Positions 35,844 through 44,712 of a DNA stretch of 48,615 bases are shown piece after piece. The notes below the pieces were generated by a model. That model was given only the letters and a program-made list of their open reading frames with translations. It was not told the DNA's origin and searched no databases. Origin of the DNA: Prevotella sp. (lineage in GTDB: Bacteria > Bacteroidota > Bacteroidia > Bacteroidales > Bacteroidaceae); contig JAEEQB010000035.1 in NCBI GenBank assembly GCA_016285075.1, positions 1-48,615 of the forward strand. Reading direction: 5' to 3'. A program made the translations under genes and the position numbers. How positions within the stretch are numbered: position 1 is the first letter of the stretch; each line of letters begins with the position of its first letter.

Positions 35844-37103
35844 TCATTTCTTGTTTTTACCAGTTCTGACAATTCTTGCTTCGAAAATTTGTGGACCATC
35901 TTTAAAGAGGTTATACATCGGACATACCTTCTCAACTGCCTCTAGAAGTTCTTCTATACGCTGTTTGTTTTCAGGTGACTTTACATGAAGTGTGTAGTGT
36001 ATGTCTGTCGGATAATCGTGTACCTGCTCAAAACCATTGCGACCAGCACGGGGATCCCACTTGGCTTCAACAGAAAGAGCTAATGAATCTAAAGGTATAT
36101 TCAACTGAGCTGCCTGACCTTCAGTAATATGAGTGATACAAGTAGCCAATACACCCAACAGGTTTTCACGTGATGTCATGCCTGTATTTGAGCCACCCAG
36201 ATATTCCGGGTTGTCATGAAGTATAAGATATTTACCGTTGACTGTTAATTCACGTACGCCATTGCTCAAGACGCGGACTATAGGGCCGGTCTGTTCTTTA
36301 CGCTCGCGCCTTGACAGTTCTTGCCCTGCTTTTAGCTGCTTGCGCAACTTTTCTGCTTGTTGTCTGCTTGCCTGCTGGGCCTGGCGCTTGCCCTGCAGAT
36401 ATTCGCGTAGGCCGGCTAACGTATTAGCCTTCCGGCTTTTAGGCGATGGCTGGAGATCGATGTCATGAGTTAACTCTATTGCTTTCTTGATAAAGTTGAC
36501 TACGGGAGAATTGGCTTCTGCTAATGCTGTCAATTTTTGCAACTCTGCATCTGTGGCAGGTGTATCTATGTAGACCGTGTAGAGAAAGTTACGTGGATAA
36601 TATACGCGATCTGTCTTCTCTGTGTCAGGTCTACCATGGAGTTCTATCGACAGCGAGTCAATGGGAATACCCAGCAGAGCAGCTTGATTCAGAAAGCTGT
36701 CAGCAAGGTCAGAAGCAAATACAGCCTGGGCCGTTGTAGGTGTATCTACACCTGAGTCCTGCCCACCATGACTATACCCGCAATCACCTAAATAGTGGAA
36801 GCGACGAACCCGCAACTCGCGCTGTCCACCCCGGTTCTTTGCCACAGCCTGTACGCGGAGCGTCACGGGCTGCAACTCAGAAGCGGGTAGACTTTGCCAC
36901 TGTAGCAGGGCTGCGCGACGGTGTAGCAAGTGCTCACGAAGGGTGACGGCATTCTGCGCCAGTCTCTGCTTGACGTCAGGGTTCACGAACACCGATTGCG
37001 GGCCTTGCTGGTCGGTATACTCGACATATTGTGCTTGGGCTTGGATTCTGACAGTCCATACGACTGCCAGCACCAATACCACTTTCAAACTATTGTTCAT
37101 CAT
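35844..37103 (-). CDS. Exported protein with two OsmC-like domains
   Basis: The protein (419 residues) starts with a signal peptide (LVLAVVWTVRIQAQAQ). Residues about 75-200 and 265-410 are each OsmC/Ohr-like: FHYLGDCGYSHGGQDSGVDT, then a helix, and YLILHDNPEYLGGSNTGMT, then LLGVLATCITHI. The second domain keeps a Cys at the usual helix position, whereas the first has FASDLADSF there. The linker is Arg/Gln/Lys-rich and coiled-coil-like. OsmC proteins are normally cytoplasmic thiol peroxidases or thiol-binding proteins, so an exported tandem form is unusual. It lies between SusD and the YtkA-like lipoprotein. Confidence 0.65.
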   Translation of the reverse strand: MMNNSLKVVLVLAVVWTVRIQAQAQYVEYTDQQGPQSVFVNPDVKQRLAQNAVTLREHLLHRRAALLQWQSLPASELQPVTLRVQAVAKNRGGQRELRVRRFHYLGDCGYSHGGQDSGVDTPTTAQAVFASDLADSFLNQAALLGIPIDSLSIELHGRPDTEKTDRVYYPRNFLYTVYIDTPATDAELQKLTALAEANSPVVNFIKKAIELTHDIDLQPSPKSRKANTLAGLREYLQGKRQAQQASRQQAEKLRKQLKAGQELSRRERKEQTGPIVRVLSNGVRELTVNGKYLILHDNPEYLGGSNTGMTSRENLLGVLATCITHITEGQAAQLNIPLDSLALSVEAKWDPRAGRNGFEQVHDYPTDIHYTLHVKSPENKQRIEELLEAVEKVCPMYNLFKDGPQIFEARIVRTGKNKK

Positions 37104-37134
37104 TGTTAATGTTTATGATTTCCTAAATTTCTTA

Positions 37135-38682
37135 TTACTCAAAATCAGCATACGGATTACTGCCTGTCTTCGACTCGTCGTAGCCATCGTATCCCCAGTT
37201 TTGCCACAAGCCCTCCGGGTTGATTTCACGTTGTGCCTGGGGGATAGGATAGCGATAGTGTGCAAATGAAATCGTCTGTTTATTGTACTGAGGATCTTGG
37301 GCAACAGTTGAATTCTTGATGGTCTTTACTAAAATACGCCAACGCACTAAATCAAGCCAATGCTTCTGCTCATATACGAATTCCCACTCACGTTCCTGGC
37401 GCAATGCTTTGGTAAAACCAGCATAGTCAAGCCCTGCTGGCAGATCGTGAGCAGAGGGTTGGGTAACGGGGAAACTTTTGAATGCACGACGACGTACTTG
37501 GTTAATTGCTTCATAAGCCTCTGAGTTTGGCTGGTGATCACGCTCATTGATAGCCTCTGCTTTTACAAGAAGTACCTCAGCATAGCGCAAAATAGTGCGA
37601 TTGATGTTGCGATTATTGGAAGATCCGTTGGCATCACTTGCATCGATATATTTACGGAAACGAGGTAATGCAAAATGGTAGTACTTACCTGTCTTATCGT
37701 TGTAGAGGCTATCGGCAAATGATCCATCCTTACGCTGATCACCCTCTTCATAACTATCTTCGATATCGCGATTCGCAGGTACAACATGAGGTAGTGCATC
37801 ACTGAATCCGCTTGAGAAAGCACAGTGACAGAGGTGGTTACCACCTGTTCCATCTGCAGCAGAACCCGTATTATGTTGTGTGGCGAAGATGCTCTCCTTA
37901 CCGTTTCGGTTGTTATTATCCCAATTGGCCAGAAACTCTTCCTCCAGTTCATAGCCCGTCACATTGTTGGCTGCTTCAACGGCAAGGTTGAATTTCTCCT
38001 TACGTTGTGCGTCGGTCAAAGTGGGAGAAACCTGTCCCCACGTGAGATAGACTTTTGAGAGTAGAGCCCAGGCAGCTCCACTGGTGGCTCTGCCTAAATC
38101 AGAATTGCCATAGGATGCGGGCAGCTTGGCGGCAGCCTCTGTAAGGTCGGTCACAATCTGTGTATAAACATCGTCAATAGGTTGGCGACTAACACCCGTT
38201 CCTTCTGAATTGTGGAGCACAATGGGAACTTCACCCCAAAACTGCACGGCATAATTAAGATAATAGGCACGCAGGAACTGAGCCTCACCTACAACCCGTT
38301 GCTGAATAGAAGCCGAAATCTTGCTATTACCAAGGACATTGTCAACCACATCATTGGCATTAGTGATACCTTTATAGAGGTCACTCCACATACCTACAAT
38401 ATAGGAGTTAGTAGCATCCCACTTCAATAGACCAAGCAAACCACCTCCTCCATTTGGATTTTCGCCAGAGATGGTAGTCTCTGTTACGAGGTCGGTCATG
38501 TAGCCAAAAGCGGTACTCTTACCTACATTCACCTGATATACTGAATTTACAAGTGCGATGGCATCTGCATCTGTGGCAGGCAGATTGCCTTGTGCAAGAC
38601 TAGACAATGGTGTCTGGTCTAAACTGTCGCCGCAAGATACTAAGGCGGCTGCTATGACGATGTTTAACAAATAATTCTTCAT
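37135..38682 (-). CDS. SusD/RagB-family outer-membrane nutrient-binding lipoprotein
   Basis: This 515-residue lipoprotein has a lipobox ending at Cys17 (AALVSC). Typical SusD segments are seen: QTPLSSLAQGNLPATDADA at the N-terminus, the TPR-like AQFLRAYYLNYAVQFWGEVPIV, RYAEVLLVKAEA, LRQEREWEFVYEQKHWLDLVRW and the C-terminal YRYPIPQAQREINPE. SusD caps its SusC partner and binds the ligand. The partner SusC is 31 bases upstream. No glycosidase or polysaccharide lyase is linked; instead peptidases and amidases are, so the cargo is more likely a peptide or amide than a glycan. Confidence 0.93.
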   Translation of the reverse strand: MKNYLLNIVIAAALVSCGDSLDQTPLSSLAQGNLPATDADAIALVNSVYQVNVGKSTAFGYMTDLVTETTISGENPNGGGGLLGLLKWDATNSYIVGMWSDLYKGITNANDVVDNVLGNSKISASIQQRVVGEAQFLRAYYLNYAVQFWGEVPIVLHNSEGTGVSRQPIDDVYTQIVTDLTEAAAKLPASYGNSDLGRATSGAAWALLSKVYLTWGQVSPTLTDAQRKEKFNLAVEAANNVTGYELEEEFLANWDNNNRNGKESIFATQHNTGSAADGTGGNHLCHCAFSSGFSDALPHVVPANRDIEDSYEEGDQRKDGSFADSLYNDKTGKYYHFALPRFRKYIDASDANGSSNNRNINRTILRYAEVLLVKAEAINERDHQPNSEAYEAINQVRRRAFKSFPVTQPSAHDLPAGLDYAGFTKALRQEREWEFVYEQKHWLDLVRWRILVKTIKNSTVAQDPQYNKQTISFAHYRYPIPQAQREINPEGLWQNWGYDGYDESKTGSNPYADFE

Positions 38683-38713
38683 AATTATATCTATTTTACT
38701 TTTTTACCTTTTT

Positions 38714-41700
38714 TTAGAAGTTGAGGTTTACGCCGAAGGTATAAGTGCGGGCTGTCGGATAAGCACCGGCATCAACACCACTGGCCACTTCTGGATCGTA
38801 GCCCTTATAACTGGTGATCGTAAAGAGGTTTGTGGCAGTAGCAAACACTTTGATACGTGTCTGTGGTGCTTTCTGAAGACGAATAGGTAACTGATACGTC
38901 AGTGTGATGGTCTTCAGGCGCAAATAACTGCCATCTTCAACGTAGCGACTATCTAAGTAGTTTGTGTAATTACTTGAAGAGAATGCTTTGGGAACCGAGG
39001 TTGAAGGGTTATTATCCGTCCAACGGTCGAGCAATACTGTAGATCCATTATAGCTGGTGCTTGGCGACTCTAAACGCTGACGAAGGCTATTATATATTTC
39101 GTTGCCCTGAGAACCTTGGAAAGCAGCAAAGAGGTTCCAGTCCTTATAGCGTAAAGTGGTAGAAAAGCCATAAGTAAAGTCTGGCTGGATACTACCGAGT
39201 ATGACACGGTCTGATTCCTGAGTCACCTGACCATCATTGTTCTGATCAACAAACTTGGCGTCTCCATATTCAACAGAAGGTTTTGGTGATGGACTTGGTA
39301 CTGTAGAAAGATTATCGCCTTTCTGTACGATACCGTCAAACTGCCAACCATAGAAAGAACCGAGGGGCTCTCCTTCCTTGATAATGGTTGAACCACTGAT
39401 GATATACTCGAGCGGACCAAGATTTGTTACTTCATTTTTATTATGGGCAATATTGGCAGAAAGATCCCAAGAGAAATTCTTTCGCTGGATGATGTTGGCG
39501 TTGACAGCAAACTCTATACCTTTGTTCGACACATTACCGATATTCTTCAGCTGGCTTGAGAATCCTGTTGTCTGCTCTACTGGGATAGACAGCAGCAAAT
39601 CGCTGGTCTTCTTATAATAGGCATCAAACACAAAGTGCAGGCGTTCCTTAAGGATAGAGAGGTCGAAACCTACATTATAGGCTGCAGTAGTCTCCCATTT
39701 TAAGTCAGGATTCTCCAGATTGTTACGTACATAGCCTGTGTTCCGGCTTCCTCCAAAATAATAACTTGATGTTCCGTACGTAGCGAGAGAACGGTAGTCG
39801 CCAATCTCCTGATTACCAACAGTACCCACACTCGCACGTAGTTTCAGTTCATTAATCAGCTTCTTTCCTTTAAGGAAACTTTCTTCATCTACGTTCCAGG
39901 AAACGCCAAGTGAGGGAAAGTAACCCCAACGGTGGTTCTTGGCAAAACGGCTTGAACCGTCGGCACGCAGCGTTGCGGTGAAATTGTAGCGTCCTTTCAG
40001 TGTGTAGTTGATACGACCAAGCACGGAATGCAGTGTCGAACGACTGGCACCTGTAGAAGGAGCCACGAGCAACGAACCACTTTGGAGGCTGTGATAACCC
40101 AAGGTCTCGTTGGCAAAATCCTCTGATGTGGAAACAGCATACTCGCGGTTTGTCACCTGTGAGGTATAGCCACCCAATATATCGAAATGATGAATCCCGA
40201 TCTCTTTGTTCCAGTTAAGGGTCGCCTCATACTGATAGACATCGAAACGACTATTACCTACAGTACCATATCCTCCCACAGTGATACCAGGTGATGAAAC
40301 GCCTGGCGCAAAGAAATTCTGGGTCGTATTGACAATATTGGTTGAAGCCTGGAGTTTCAAAACCAATTCCGGGAGTATGCTCCACTTGGCAAAGGCACTT
40401 GCCAACAGATTGTTTGATTTGGTCTGTGAAGTGACATTTGTCAGGTCTGCGAGGGCATTAGGCGTAACATCGCCTTTTCGTAAATCGCCAATCTCATAAG
40501 GGTTTGAATAATTATACGAACCATCGGCATTGTAGATAGGTACAGCCTGAGGAATACGAAGTACATATTCGAAAGCATTGCTATTACCACCTACATACGA
40601 CTGATATGAATTAAAGTCTGTAATACCATTCTGTTCACTTTTACTGGCTGAGATATTTACGCCAACAGTAAGAAACTGATAGAGGTCGCGCTCAAAATTA
40701 AGACGGCCTGCATAACGCTTAAAGCCAGTGTTTACGAGAATACCATCCTGATCACTGAAGTTTCCACTGATCAGATAGCGGGTCTTATCATCACCACCAC
40801 TGATACTAAGTTGGTGATTCTGGGTCGTAGCTGAGCGCAGAGCTGCATCCTGCCAATCGGAGCCAGTTCCCCAAGAGGCTACTTGTGCAGCTGTAACACC
40901 TGAACTCTCCAGCAATGCTGGTGATGCTACTTCAAGGAACAGTTCTCCCCACTGCTGTGCATTGAGCAGATCAAGTGTCTTGGCAACCTTCTGCCAGCCG
41001 ATAGAATATTGATACTCAATATTCCTACGACCTTTCTTACCACTCTTAGTAGTCACGATGATAACACCATTGGCACCACGACTACCATAGATGGCGGTAG
41101 CCGATACATCCTTAAGAATCTCAATGGATTCAATATCGTTTGGATTGATGGCTGACAAAGGATTAAAATCGTTAGTAGCATGGCTGACACCTGTACTGGT
41201 GGCATCATTACTATTATAGACCAATACACCATCAATGACGTAAAGTGGTTCGTTTCCGCCAGTTATCGAGTTACCACCACGGATACGGATGTTATTAGTG
41301 GCACCAGGCAGACCACTACTTTCAGTCACGTTCACACCAGAGACAGCACCACCCAACAGATTATCGAATGAGGTAACAGTCTGATCTAAAAGATCCTTAT
41401 TAACTGTTGTGACAGCACCTGTTAATTGTTTACGCTGTTGGACACCATATCCCACTACCACCACCTCATCAAGACGATTGGCATTATCTATCAACTGTAT
41501 TTCTACTGGCTCCTCAAAGTCGTACACATCAACGTCGAGGATACGGTAGCCTACATATTCCACTCGGAGGGTGAGCGGAGCCTCTACTTTCGTCTGCAGT
41601 GAGAAGTTACCATTGTAGTCAGTAACTACACCTTGCCCCTTTTCACTCTTCACGATGACTGATGCACCTATTAATGACTCTCCAGAACGGGCATCAGTGA

Positions 41701-41779
41701 TATGACCTGTAATCAGATTTTGGGCAATAGCCCACAGTGGAGCGAGTGCAAATCCTAAAATCAACAATCTCTTTTTCAT
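38714..41779 (-). CDS. SusC/RagA-family TonB-linked outer-membrane transporter
   Basis: I choose ATG 41779 (MKKRLLILGFALAPLWAIAQ), which gives a signal peptide and follows AAAAGG; the open frame extends to 41836. The product of about 1021 residues has an N-terminal carboxypeptidase-regulatory-like domain (ITGHITDARSGESLIGASV), the SusC plug (VVVGYGVQQRKQLTGAV, RIRGGNSITGGNEPLYVIDG) and a large barrel ending TYTFGVNLNF. It imports a ligand caught by SusD. An 8-bp hairpin (41813-41834) lies in the gap after the binding-protein gene. Confidence 0.95.
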   Translation of the reverse strand: MKKRLLILGFALAPLWAIAQNLITGHITDARSGESLIGASVIVKSEKGQGVVTDYNGNFSLQTKVEAPLTLRVEYVGYRILDVDVYDFEEPVEIQLIDNANRLDEVVVVGYGVQQRKQLTGAVTTVNKDLLDQTVTSFDNLLGGAVSGVNVTESSGLPGATNNIRIRGGNSITGGNEPLYVIDGVLVYNSNDATSTGVSHATNDFNPLSAINPNDIESIEILKDVSATAIYGSRGANGVIIVTTKSGKKGRRNIEYQYSIGWQKVAKTLDLLNAQQWGELFLEVASPALLESSGVTAAQVASWGTGSDWQDAALRSATTQNHQLSISGGDDKTRYLISGNFSDQDGILVNTGFKRYAGRLNFERDLYQFLTVGVNISASKSEQNGITDFNSYQSYVGGNSNAFEYVLRIPQAVPIYNADGSYNYSNPYEIGDLRKGDVTPNALADLTNVTSQTKSNNLLASAFAKWSILPELVLKLQASTNIVNTTQNFFAPGVSSPGITVGGYGTVGNSRFDVYQYEATLNWNKEIGIHHFDILGGYTSQVTNREYAVSTSEDFANETLGYHSLQSGSLLVAPSTGASRSTLHSVLGRINYTLKGRYNFTATLRADGSSRFAKNHRWGYFPSLGVSWNVDEESFLKGKKLINELKLRASVGTVGNQEIGDYRSLATYGTSSYYFGGSRNTGYVRNNLENPDLKWETTAAYNVGFDLSILKERLHFVFDAYYKKTSDLLLSIPVEQTTGFSSQLKNIGNVSNKGIEFAVNANIIQRKNFSWDLSANIAHNKNEVTNLGPLEYIISGSTIIKEGEPLGSFYGWQFDGIVQKGDNLSTVPSPSPKPSVEYGDAKFVDQNNDGQVTQESDRVILGSIQPDFTYGFSTTLRYKDWNLFAAFQGSQGNEIYNSLRQRLESPSTSYNGSTVLLDRWTDNNPSTSVPKAFSSSNYTNYLDSRYVEDGSYLRLKTITLTYQLPIRLQKAPQTRIKVFATATNLFTITSYKGYDPEVASGVDAGAYPTARTYTFGVNLNF

Positions 41780-41812
41780 AAAACCTTTTGTTTTTGCGCA
41801 TGACTTTGATAA

Positions 41813-41834
41813 GGACAGTCTTTGGGGACCGTCC
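41813..41834. other. Intercistronic hairpin upstream of susC
   Basis: GGACAGTC (41813-41820) pairs with GACCGTCC (41827-41834) including one G-T pair, with a six-base loop. It sits between the binding-protein gene and susC and may set the ratio of the two products. Confidence 0.5.
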
Positions 41835-41876
41835 AAACCATGCGGAATTTACATTACTAACTAACTACTAACTGAA

Positions 41877-42809
41877 TTATTTCTGTGCGGTAAAAACAGT
41901 CTTTACCTTATCTATTTGTACCTGTGTTACTTTGTTATCCAAATTCAGCAATCCAAACTCGTGGTTATACTTTACACCATTAGTGAGAACCCACTGCATG
42001 AACTGGTTCACTGCATCGTCGGCTCCATTAAAAGACACACCAACCTTCTCAATGGCCACTTCCGACACTTTGCTATTCTCCAGGATACTGATCACTTCGT
42101 CGAGTGTGGCCTTGTCAGAGAAACTGTCTTCCAGATTCTTCTTCACATCGATGCTAATGAGTGTCAGATCACTCTTGATATGACGGCTCTGAAGGTCGAA
42201 GATATTGGGCAGGGCATTGAACGATACACCCAGCGGATCCTTCGTCAAGGCGGTGTTCAGGAATAAATCATCACCTGAGATGCGCTTACCCCGGAAGTTG
42301 GCACTCTCCTCGCCGAAGTTGTGGGCGAACGAAGAGGCAACCGAAGTGGCATTGCTACCGCTATAGATGACGAGTTTTTCAAACTGCTTGATCTTTTTTA
42401 CATCCTCGTCGAAATCGTCGTTGAGGAAATAAAGCTGCTTTAGCTTCTTCGAGTTCAGGTGCTTGCCTTCCAGCACTTTTGCAGCCTCACTGCCGCTGGC
42501 TGTGATAGGCAGCACGGCGAACTCTCCGAAATAAACAATGGTATGGCTAAAGTCTTCTGATTTTGCGTCTTGATTGTCGAATACGACATTCAGATCGATG
42601 TTACCCTGATTCTGACTGCTCTTGGCGATCTGGAACTCTACGCCGGGCTGTGTTTTTGCATATTCAGATATCCACTTCTCTACCAGTGGACGGGCAAATC
42701 GCGGTGCCTTTACATAGCGTACACCGCTGTTAGTACCATTACCTTCCGCCCAGACGTTGCTCAGTCCAAGGCTTAAAAACAATGCAATTGAAAATGCTAT
42801 TCTTTTCAT
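41877..42809 (-). CDS. Exported PstS-like substrate-binding protein
   Basis: The 310-residue protein has a signal peptide (ending NVWA) and features of a periplasmic binding protein of the phosphate/sulfate type: APRFARPLVEKWISEYAKTQ near the N-terminus, VIYSGSNATSVASSFAHNFG, FRGKRISGDD and KDPLGVSFNALPNIFD. No ABC permease is nearby; instead it leads the operon containing SusC and SusD, so it probably binds cargo delivered by SusCD or acts as a surface/periplasmic receptor. A Cys/Met-rich leader ORF (42739-42927) overlaps its start codon, and the promoter has the sulfur-regulon dyads. Confidence 0.65.
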   Translation of the reverse strand: MKRIAFSIALFLSLGLSNVWAEGNGTNSGVRYVKAPRFARPLVEKWISEYAKTQPGVEFQIAKSSQNQGNIDLNVVFDNQDAKSEDFSHTIVYFGEFAVLPITASGSEAAKVLEGKHLNSKKLKQLYFLNDDFDEDVKKIKQFEKLVIYSGSNATSVASSFAHNFGEESANFRGKRISGDDLFLNTALTKDPLGVSFNALPNIFDLQSRHIKSDLTLISIDVKKNLEDSFSDKATLDEVISILENSKVSEVAIEKVGVSFNGADDAVNQFMQWVLTNGVKYNHEFGLLNLDNKVTQVQIDKVKTVFTAQK

Positions 42810-42927
42810 AATCGTTTTGTTTTATTTGTTCTTTACCTATTATTATATATACACTCCCTTTCATCGTCATTACCATCATACAGCAACAACAATCGTTTGA
42901 CATCTGTCTACACATTCGCTCTTTCAT
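42739..42927 (-). CDS. Cys/Met-rich leader ORF (candidate attenuator peptide) overlapping the next gene start
   Basis: About 50 bases after the expected transcription start an ATG at 42927 opens a 62-codon frame. Its first 22 residues hold five Cys and seven Met, including NDCCCCMMVMTM with four Cys codons in a row (TGT TGT TGC TGT). The frame crosses the binding-protein start codon (42809) in another register and stops 70 bases inside that gene. Translation past the Cys run would therefore cover the downstream start. Such polycysteine upstream ORFs are known from mycobacterial sulfur-acquisition genes, where they act as cysteine-responsive attenuators. The function here is inference. The C-terminal part is in shadow of the binding-protein gene and need not matter. 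Confidence 0.5.
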   Translation of the reverse strand: MKERMCRQMSNDCCCCMMVMTMKGSVYIIIGKEQIKQNDYEKNSIFNCIVFKPWTEQRLGGR

Positions 42928-42982
42928 AACCGTAATCTATTTTTTAATTCTGTTAATCTGTTATTATGTCTTTTCGACGGTG

Positions 42983-43053
42983 CAAAGGTACGGCGATTTC
43001 AGCACCCCCACAATCCCACTTATGGGGCATTCAGCATACCATATATGTGGTAT
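42983..43053 (-). promoter_or_regulatory. Promoter of the binding protein-SusCD operon with two dyads
   Basis: The -7 box TACCTTTG is at 42983-42990. The proximal dyad ATGCCCCATAAGTGGGAT (43013-43030, gene direction) is centred at 35 bp and the distal dyad ATACCACATATATGGTAT (43036-43053) at 58 bp from the box centre. A leader of about 165 bases follows. The divergent tcdA promoter lies on the other side. Confidence 0.75.
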
Positions 43054-43100
43054 TAGCCTATTTTATGGCAAAAAGATTTGCATTTTCGTTCGCTTAATCG

Positions 43101-43108
43101 TACCTTTG
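43101..43108 (+). promoter_or_regulatory. -7 promoter box for tcdA
   Basis: TACCTTTG, 20 bases before the ATG at 43129, giving a leader of about 14 bases and ruling out the upstream ATG at 43078. Confidence 0.7.
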
Positions 43109-43128
43109 CAGTCGAAATTAAGAGTACG

Positions 43129-43929
43129 ATGGCAATAGATAGTGCAATATTCCGCAGGAGTGAACTGTTGTTGGGCGACGAGGCGATGGCACGCATTGCC
43201 CGGAAGCGGGTGATTATCTTCGGTGTGGGTGGCGTTGGCTCGTGGTGTGCCGAGAGTCTGGTGCGCAGCGGCATCCGACAATTGACGATTGTGGACTCCG
43301 ACCGTGTGTGCATCACCAACATCAACCGCCAGTTGATGGCGACGACGAAGACTGTTGGTCAGGTGAAGGTGGACGCCCTGAAGGAGCGTCTACTCATCAT
43401 CAACCCTCTGGCAGAGATTACGGCTCTGCAGCAAATCTTTTCTGAAGAGACGGCCGACAGCTTCCAGCTTGACACTTATGACTATATCATCGACGCTATC
43501 GACTCACTGAAAGACAAGGCAGCACTTATCCTCCTGGCTTGTCGTACGAAGGCCAAGTTCTTTTCTTCGATGGGAGCAGCACTGAAGCTCGACCCTTCCC
43601 GCATCAAAGTAACAGAGTTCTGGAAGGTGCAAGGCGATCCGTTGGCACGGGCGCTGAGAAAAAAATTTAAATCGCAGAAGCAGTTCCCAAAGCGCAAGTT
43701 CCAATGCGTCTATAGCGATGAACTATTGGAAAACAAAGGCCATAATGCTACTTGCGGTACCGAACAATGTATGTGTCCGAAAGCGAAAAATGGTCCAGGC
43801 GACCAAAGTCTCCTGAACCATGAATGGTGTTCTTCGAAAGCCCAAATCAACGGCACCCTTGCTCACATCACCGCCATCTTTGGTTTTATGCTTGCAGGAT
43901 TAGTGATTCAAGATGCCACAACAGCCTAA
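43129..43929 (+). CDS. tcdA: tRNA threonylcarbamoyladenosine dehydratase
   Basis: TcdA (CsdL) uses ATP to cyclise t6A37 of tRNA to ct6A. I start it at ATG 43129 (MAIDSAIFRR), downstream of the -7 box, giving 266 residues. Typical segments are RRSELLLGDEAMARIARKRV, the nucleotide loop GVGGVGSWCAESLVRSG, IVDSDRVCITNINRQL, YIIDAIDSLKDKAALI and a C-terminal hydrophobic helix (FGFMLAGLVIQDATT). This distinguishes it from ThiF/MoeB, which lacks these features. In E. coli it interacts with CsdA/CsdE sulfur proteins. Its stop overlaps the SDR stop tail-to-tail by four bases. Confidence 0.92.
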   Translation: MAIDSAIFRRSELLLGDEAMARIARKRVIIFGVGGVGSWCAESLVRSGIRQLTIVDSDRVCITNINRQLMATTKTVGQVKVDALKERLLIINPLAEITALQQIFSEETADSFQLDTYDYIIDAIDSLKDKAALILLACRTKAKFFSSMGAALKLDPSRIKVTEFWKVQGDPLARALRKKFKSQKQFPKRKFQCVYSDELLENKGHNATCGTEQCMCPKAKNGPGDQSLLNHEWCSSKAQINGTLAHITAIFGFMLAGLVIQDATTA

Positions 43930-44636
43930 TCCTCTTTCACAATGGGATAGAGCTCGATGAACTCACCTTGATGGTTTTGCCCGTCGTTGATGAGCTCGGC
44001 AAACTTCTGGCCGACGGTTTCGATATCGTGGAAACCTGGGAGGGACATATTGCCGTTGAGATCGGTAGTGGTGGGACCTGGGTGTACGGAGAAGATTTCC
44101 ACAGGGATGTTGTTCTGCTGGAACTCAACAGCCATCACACCCATCATCGCGTTCTGAGCTGCTTTACTGGTGACGTAGGCCAGCGGATGCCAGTAGGGAC
44201 TGATCTCTGAAGGCACAGTAATGTTGACGATACGACCGCTGTTCTTGGCAATCAGAGGGACGAGTGCCTTGGTGAGGGCAAAGGTGCCGATGAAGTTCAC
44301 ATCGAGTGTCTCGCGGATGACGCTGATTTCCGTATGCTCACTATCCACACTCATATCACCCGGGATACCAGCATTGTTGACGAGCAGGGACAACTCAGGA
44401 TACTTCTCTTTGATCTCCTTGGCAGCCTCATCAATGTTAGCAAGGTCTTTCAATTCGATATTCACCCAGCCTAACACATCAATGCCCTGAGACCTCAATT
44501 CCTCAATGGCGCTTGAAGCACGCTGTTCATCGCGTGCGCCGATAATCACCCGCCAACCACTGAGGCCGAGATGTTTGGCAATTCCATTTCCGATGCCCTT
44601 ATTGGCACCTGTTACTAAAACAATCTTTTTTCCCAT
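43926..44636 (-). CDS. Short-chain dehydrogenase/reductase
   Basis: The 236-residue protein is a classical SDR with the cofactor loop TGANKGIG near the N-terminus, NNAG, and the YVTSK active-site motif preceded by a Ser-containing strand (ITVPSEISPYW). The GARDE segment after the second strand has an Arg suited to NADP. The substrate is unknown. It has its own promoter (44665-44672). It is convergent with tcdA and overlaps it by four bases at the stop codons, leaving no room for a separate terminator. Confidence 0.88.
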   Translation of the reverse strand: MGKKIVLVTGANKGIGNGIAKHLGLSGWRVIIGARDEQRASSAIEELRSQGIDVLGWVNIELKDLANIDEAAKEIKEKYPELSLLVNNAGIPGDMSVDSEHTEISVIRETLDVNFIGTFALTKALVPLIAKNSGRIVNITVPSEISPYWHPLAYVTSKAAQNAMMGVMAVEFQQNNIPVEIFSVHPGPTTTDLNGNMSLPGFHDIETVGQKFAELINDGQNHQGEFIELYPIVKED

Positions 44637-44664
44637 TTTCTTCTAGTTTAATGTTTTGCGGATG

Positions 44665-44672
44665 CAAAGGTA
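44665..44672 (-). promoter_or_regulatory. -7 promoter box for the SDR gene
   Basis: TACCTTTG on the minus strand, about 28 bases before the SDR start. No ATACCA dyad is found upstream, which makes it a useful negative for the regulon. Confidence 0.6.
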
Positions 44673-44712
44673 CAAACAAGTGTGCTAATAAACAAAAAAT
44701 TAACGCTGTATT

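Noticed and set aside
37135..41779. Polysaccharide utilisation locus
   Set aside because: SusC and SusD are present, but no glycosidase, lyase or carbohydrate sensor is linked; the neighbours are peptidases, amidases and metal/thiol proteins.
43129..43929. ThiF/MoeB partner of the sulfur carrier
   Set aside because: The sequence has TcdA/CsdL features (N-terminal RRSELLLGDEAM and C-terminal hydrophobic helix), and a separate MoeB-like E1 sits in the carrier operon.
44637..44712. Regulon operator at the SDR promoter
   Set aside because: The -7 box is present, but no ATACCA-N6-TGGTAT-like dyad occurs at 35 or 58 bp.
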